Assembly: GCA_023394015.1 (NCBI GenBank)
Contig: JAEXBL010000334.1
Location: forward strand, 1-7,627
Direction of reading: 5' to 3'
Length of the DNA: 7,627 nucleotides
Source: Pseudomonadota bacterium
GTDB lineage: Bacteria; Pseudomonadota; Gammaproteobacteria; Burkholderiales; Burkholderiaceae_C
Shown here: piece by piece, positions 6,963-7,627 of the stretch
Layout: every line of letters starts with the position of its first letter
How positions within the stretch are numbered: position 1 is the stretch's first letter
Translations under genes and position numbers: made by a program
The notes under the pieces: generated by a model
What the model saw: the letters and a program-made list of their open reading frames with translations, nothing else
The model's database searches: none
Told to the model about the DNA's origin: nothing

Positions 6963-7627
6963 GCGCCATCAACACCAGCGCTGCCGGCGCCGGATGGACC
7001 CGCACCCGCATCCGGCCCAGCCCGCCGCGCCGGCCGGAACACCGTGGCGTCGTCGTAGAACGCCGGCGCCTCGTTCGCCGCCCACCAGCCCGGCACGCCC
7101 AGCAGCGGCAACGGCGCGAAGGGCTTGGGCGCCAGCCGGTCGGCGCTGGCCCAATCGGCCAGCCAAGCGTCGGCCGCTTCTACCGTGGCGATGGTTTCCG
7201 GCACCCACAGCACGTGCGCCGTGATGGACTTGTAGGGCGCCACCAGCTTTTCCAGCGCCGCGTGGCCGAACACCCACAGCCGCGCCTGGCCCCACAGCGG
7301 GCGCAGCGGGCCGAACAGCTCGGCCCAGCGGCGCGCGGCCAGCGCCTGCCACAGCGCCTCGGGCGCGGCCAGCAGGGCGCCGCTTTCGTCGAACAGGGTG
7401 ACAGCGTCGCGCACCGGCCCGCGCGTGGCGCGCACGCCGTCGCGGGCGATCTCGGCGTGCTGCAAGGCGTTGAGCCGCCGCTTGGCCTGCGGAAAGCGCC
7501 CCCAGATCAGGCCGTTCAGAAAGTCGTGCAGGTTGTCGCGCGTGGGCACGGCCCCCTGCGTGAAGATGAAGTGCTCATACGCCTGCCCCTCGGGCAGCGC
7601 CGACTGCGGCACGAAGCGCACCGGCGC
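6959..7627 (-). CDS. Partial DUF3025 family protein
   Basis: The frame is open from the right edge to a TAG at 6959-6961, so the N-terminus lies outside the window. A GTG at 7619-7621 is in frame but is followed at once by conserved sequence (RFVPQSALPEG.AYE.FIF), so the true start is probably further right. The blocks PTRDNLHDFLNGLIWGRFP, ATRGPVRDA.TLFDE and FGHAALEKL..PYKSITAH match DUF3025 proteins as I know them. The family is found in proteobacteria and its function is unknown. After the usual closing FYDDATVFRP, the protein continues for about 23 residues rich in Ala, Gly and Pro. Its stop overlaps the stop of the convergent kinase gene. No signal peptide is visible in the part present. 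Confidence 0.85.
   Translation of the reverse strand, partial: APVRFVPQSALPEGQAYEHFIFTQGAVPTRDNLHDFLNGLIWGRFPQAKRRLNALQHAEIARDGVRATRGPVRDAVTLFDESGALLAAPEALWQALAARRWAELFGPLRPLWGQARLWVFGHAALEKLVAPYKSITAHVLWVPETIATVEAADAWLADWASADRLAPKPFAPLPLLGVPGWWAANEAPAFYDDATVFRPARRAGPDAGAGPSGAGSAGVDGA

Noticed and set aside
6944..6988. Hairpin (6944-6949 with 6962-6967) and an 11-bp direct repeat at the kinase/DUF3025 junction
   Set aside because: The stem is only 6 bp with a 12-base loop and no T run, and such short GC repeats are expected by chance at this composition.

Overview
The window is very GC-rich, with third codon positions dominated by G/C. Its gene content (htpX, a ydhR-type monooxygenase, argE, a phosphotransferase/P-loop kinase fusion, a DUF3025 protein and two IPTL-CTERM surface proteins) points to a betaproteobacterium of the Burkholderiales, most likely Comamonadaceae. 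That placement is inferred from protein resemblance and composition, not from a marker gene.

Layout, left to right. Positions 1-728 (+) hold the 3' end of a secreted DUF11-like protein ending in an IPTL-CTERM-like sorting tail. Facing it at 938-2593 (-) is a complete 551-residue secreted protein: signal peptide, an unassigned alpha/beta-looking N-terminal domain, two tandem DUF11-like repeats and the same kind of tail. The short gap between them carries a hairpin terminator. Upstream of the second protein, on the same strand, is htpX (2823-3692, -), a membrane zinc protease, with a strong intrinsic terminator behind it and a near-consensus sigma-32 heat-shock promoter in front. Next is a 100-residue YdhR-family monooxygenase (3789-4091, -). 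After a 158-bp divergent gap comes argE (4250-5404, +), followed 13 bp later by a 514-residue APH-like/P-loop kinase fusion (5418-6962, +). The window closes with a convergent DUF3025 gene (6959-7627, -) that runs off the right edge; its stop codon overlaps the stop of the kinase gene.

There are three functional themes: a convergent pair of surface proteins likely processed by an exosortase-type enzyme (exosortase H in the known systems, not in this window); membrane-protein quality control under heat-shock control (htpX); and a probable two-gene transcript, argE plus kinase, whose functional link is unknown.

Most of the window is ordinary chromosome. I see no RNA gene, CRISPR array, insertion sequence or phage element. 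The least explained items are the N-terminal domain of the 938-2593 protein, with its lower GC content, and the kinase fusion next to argE.
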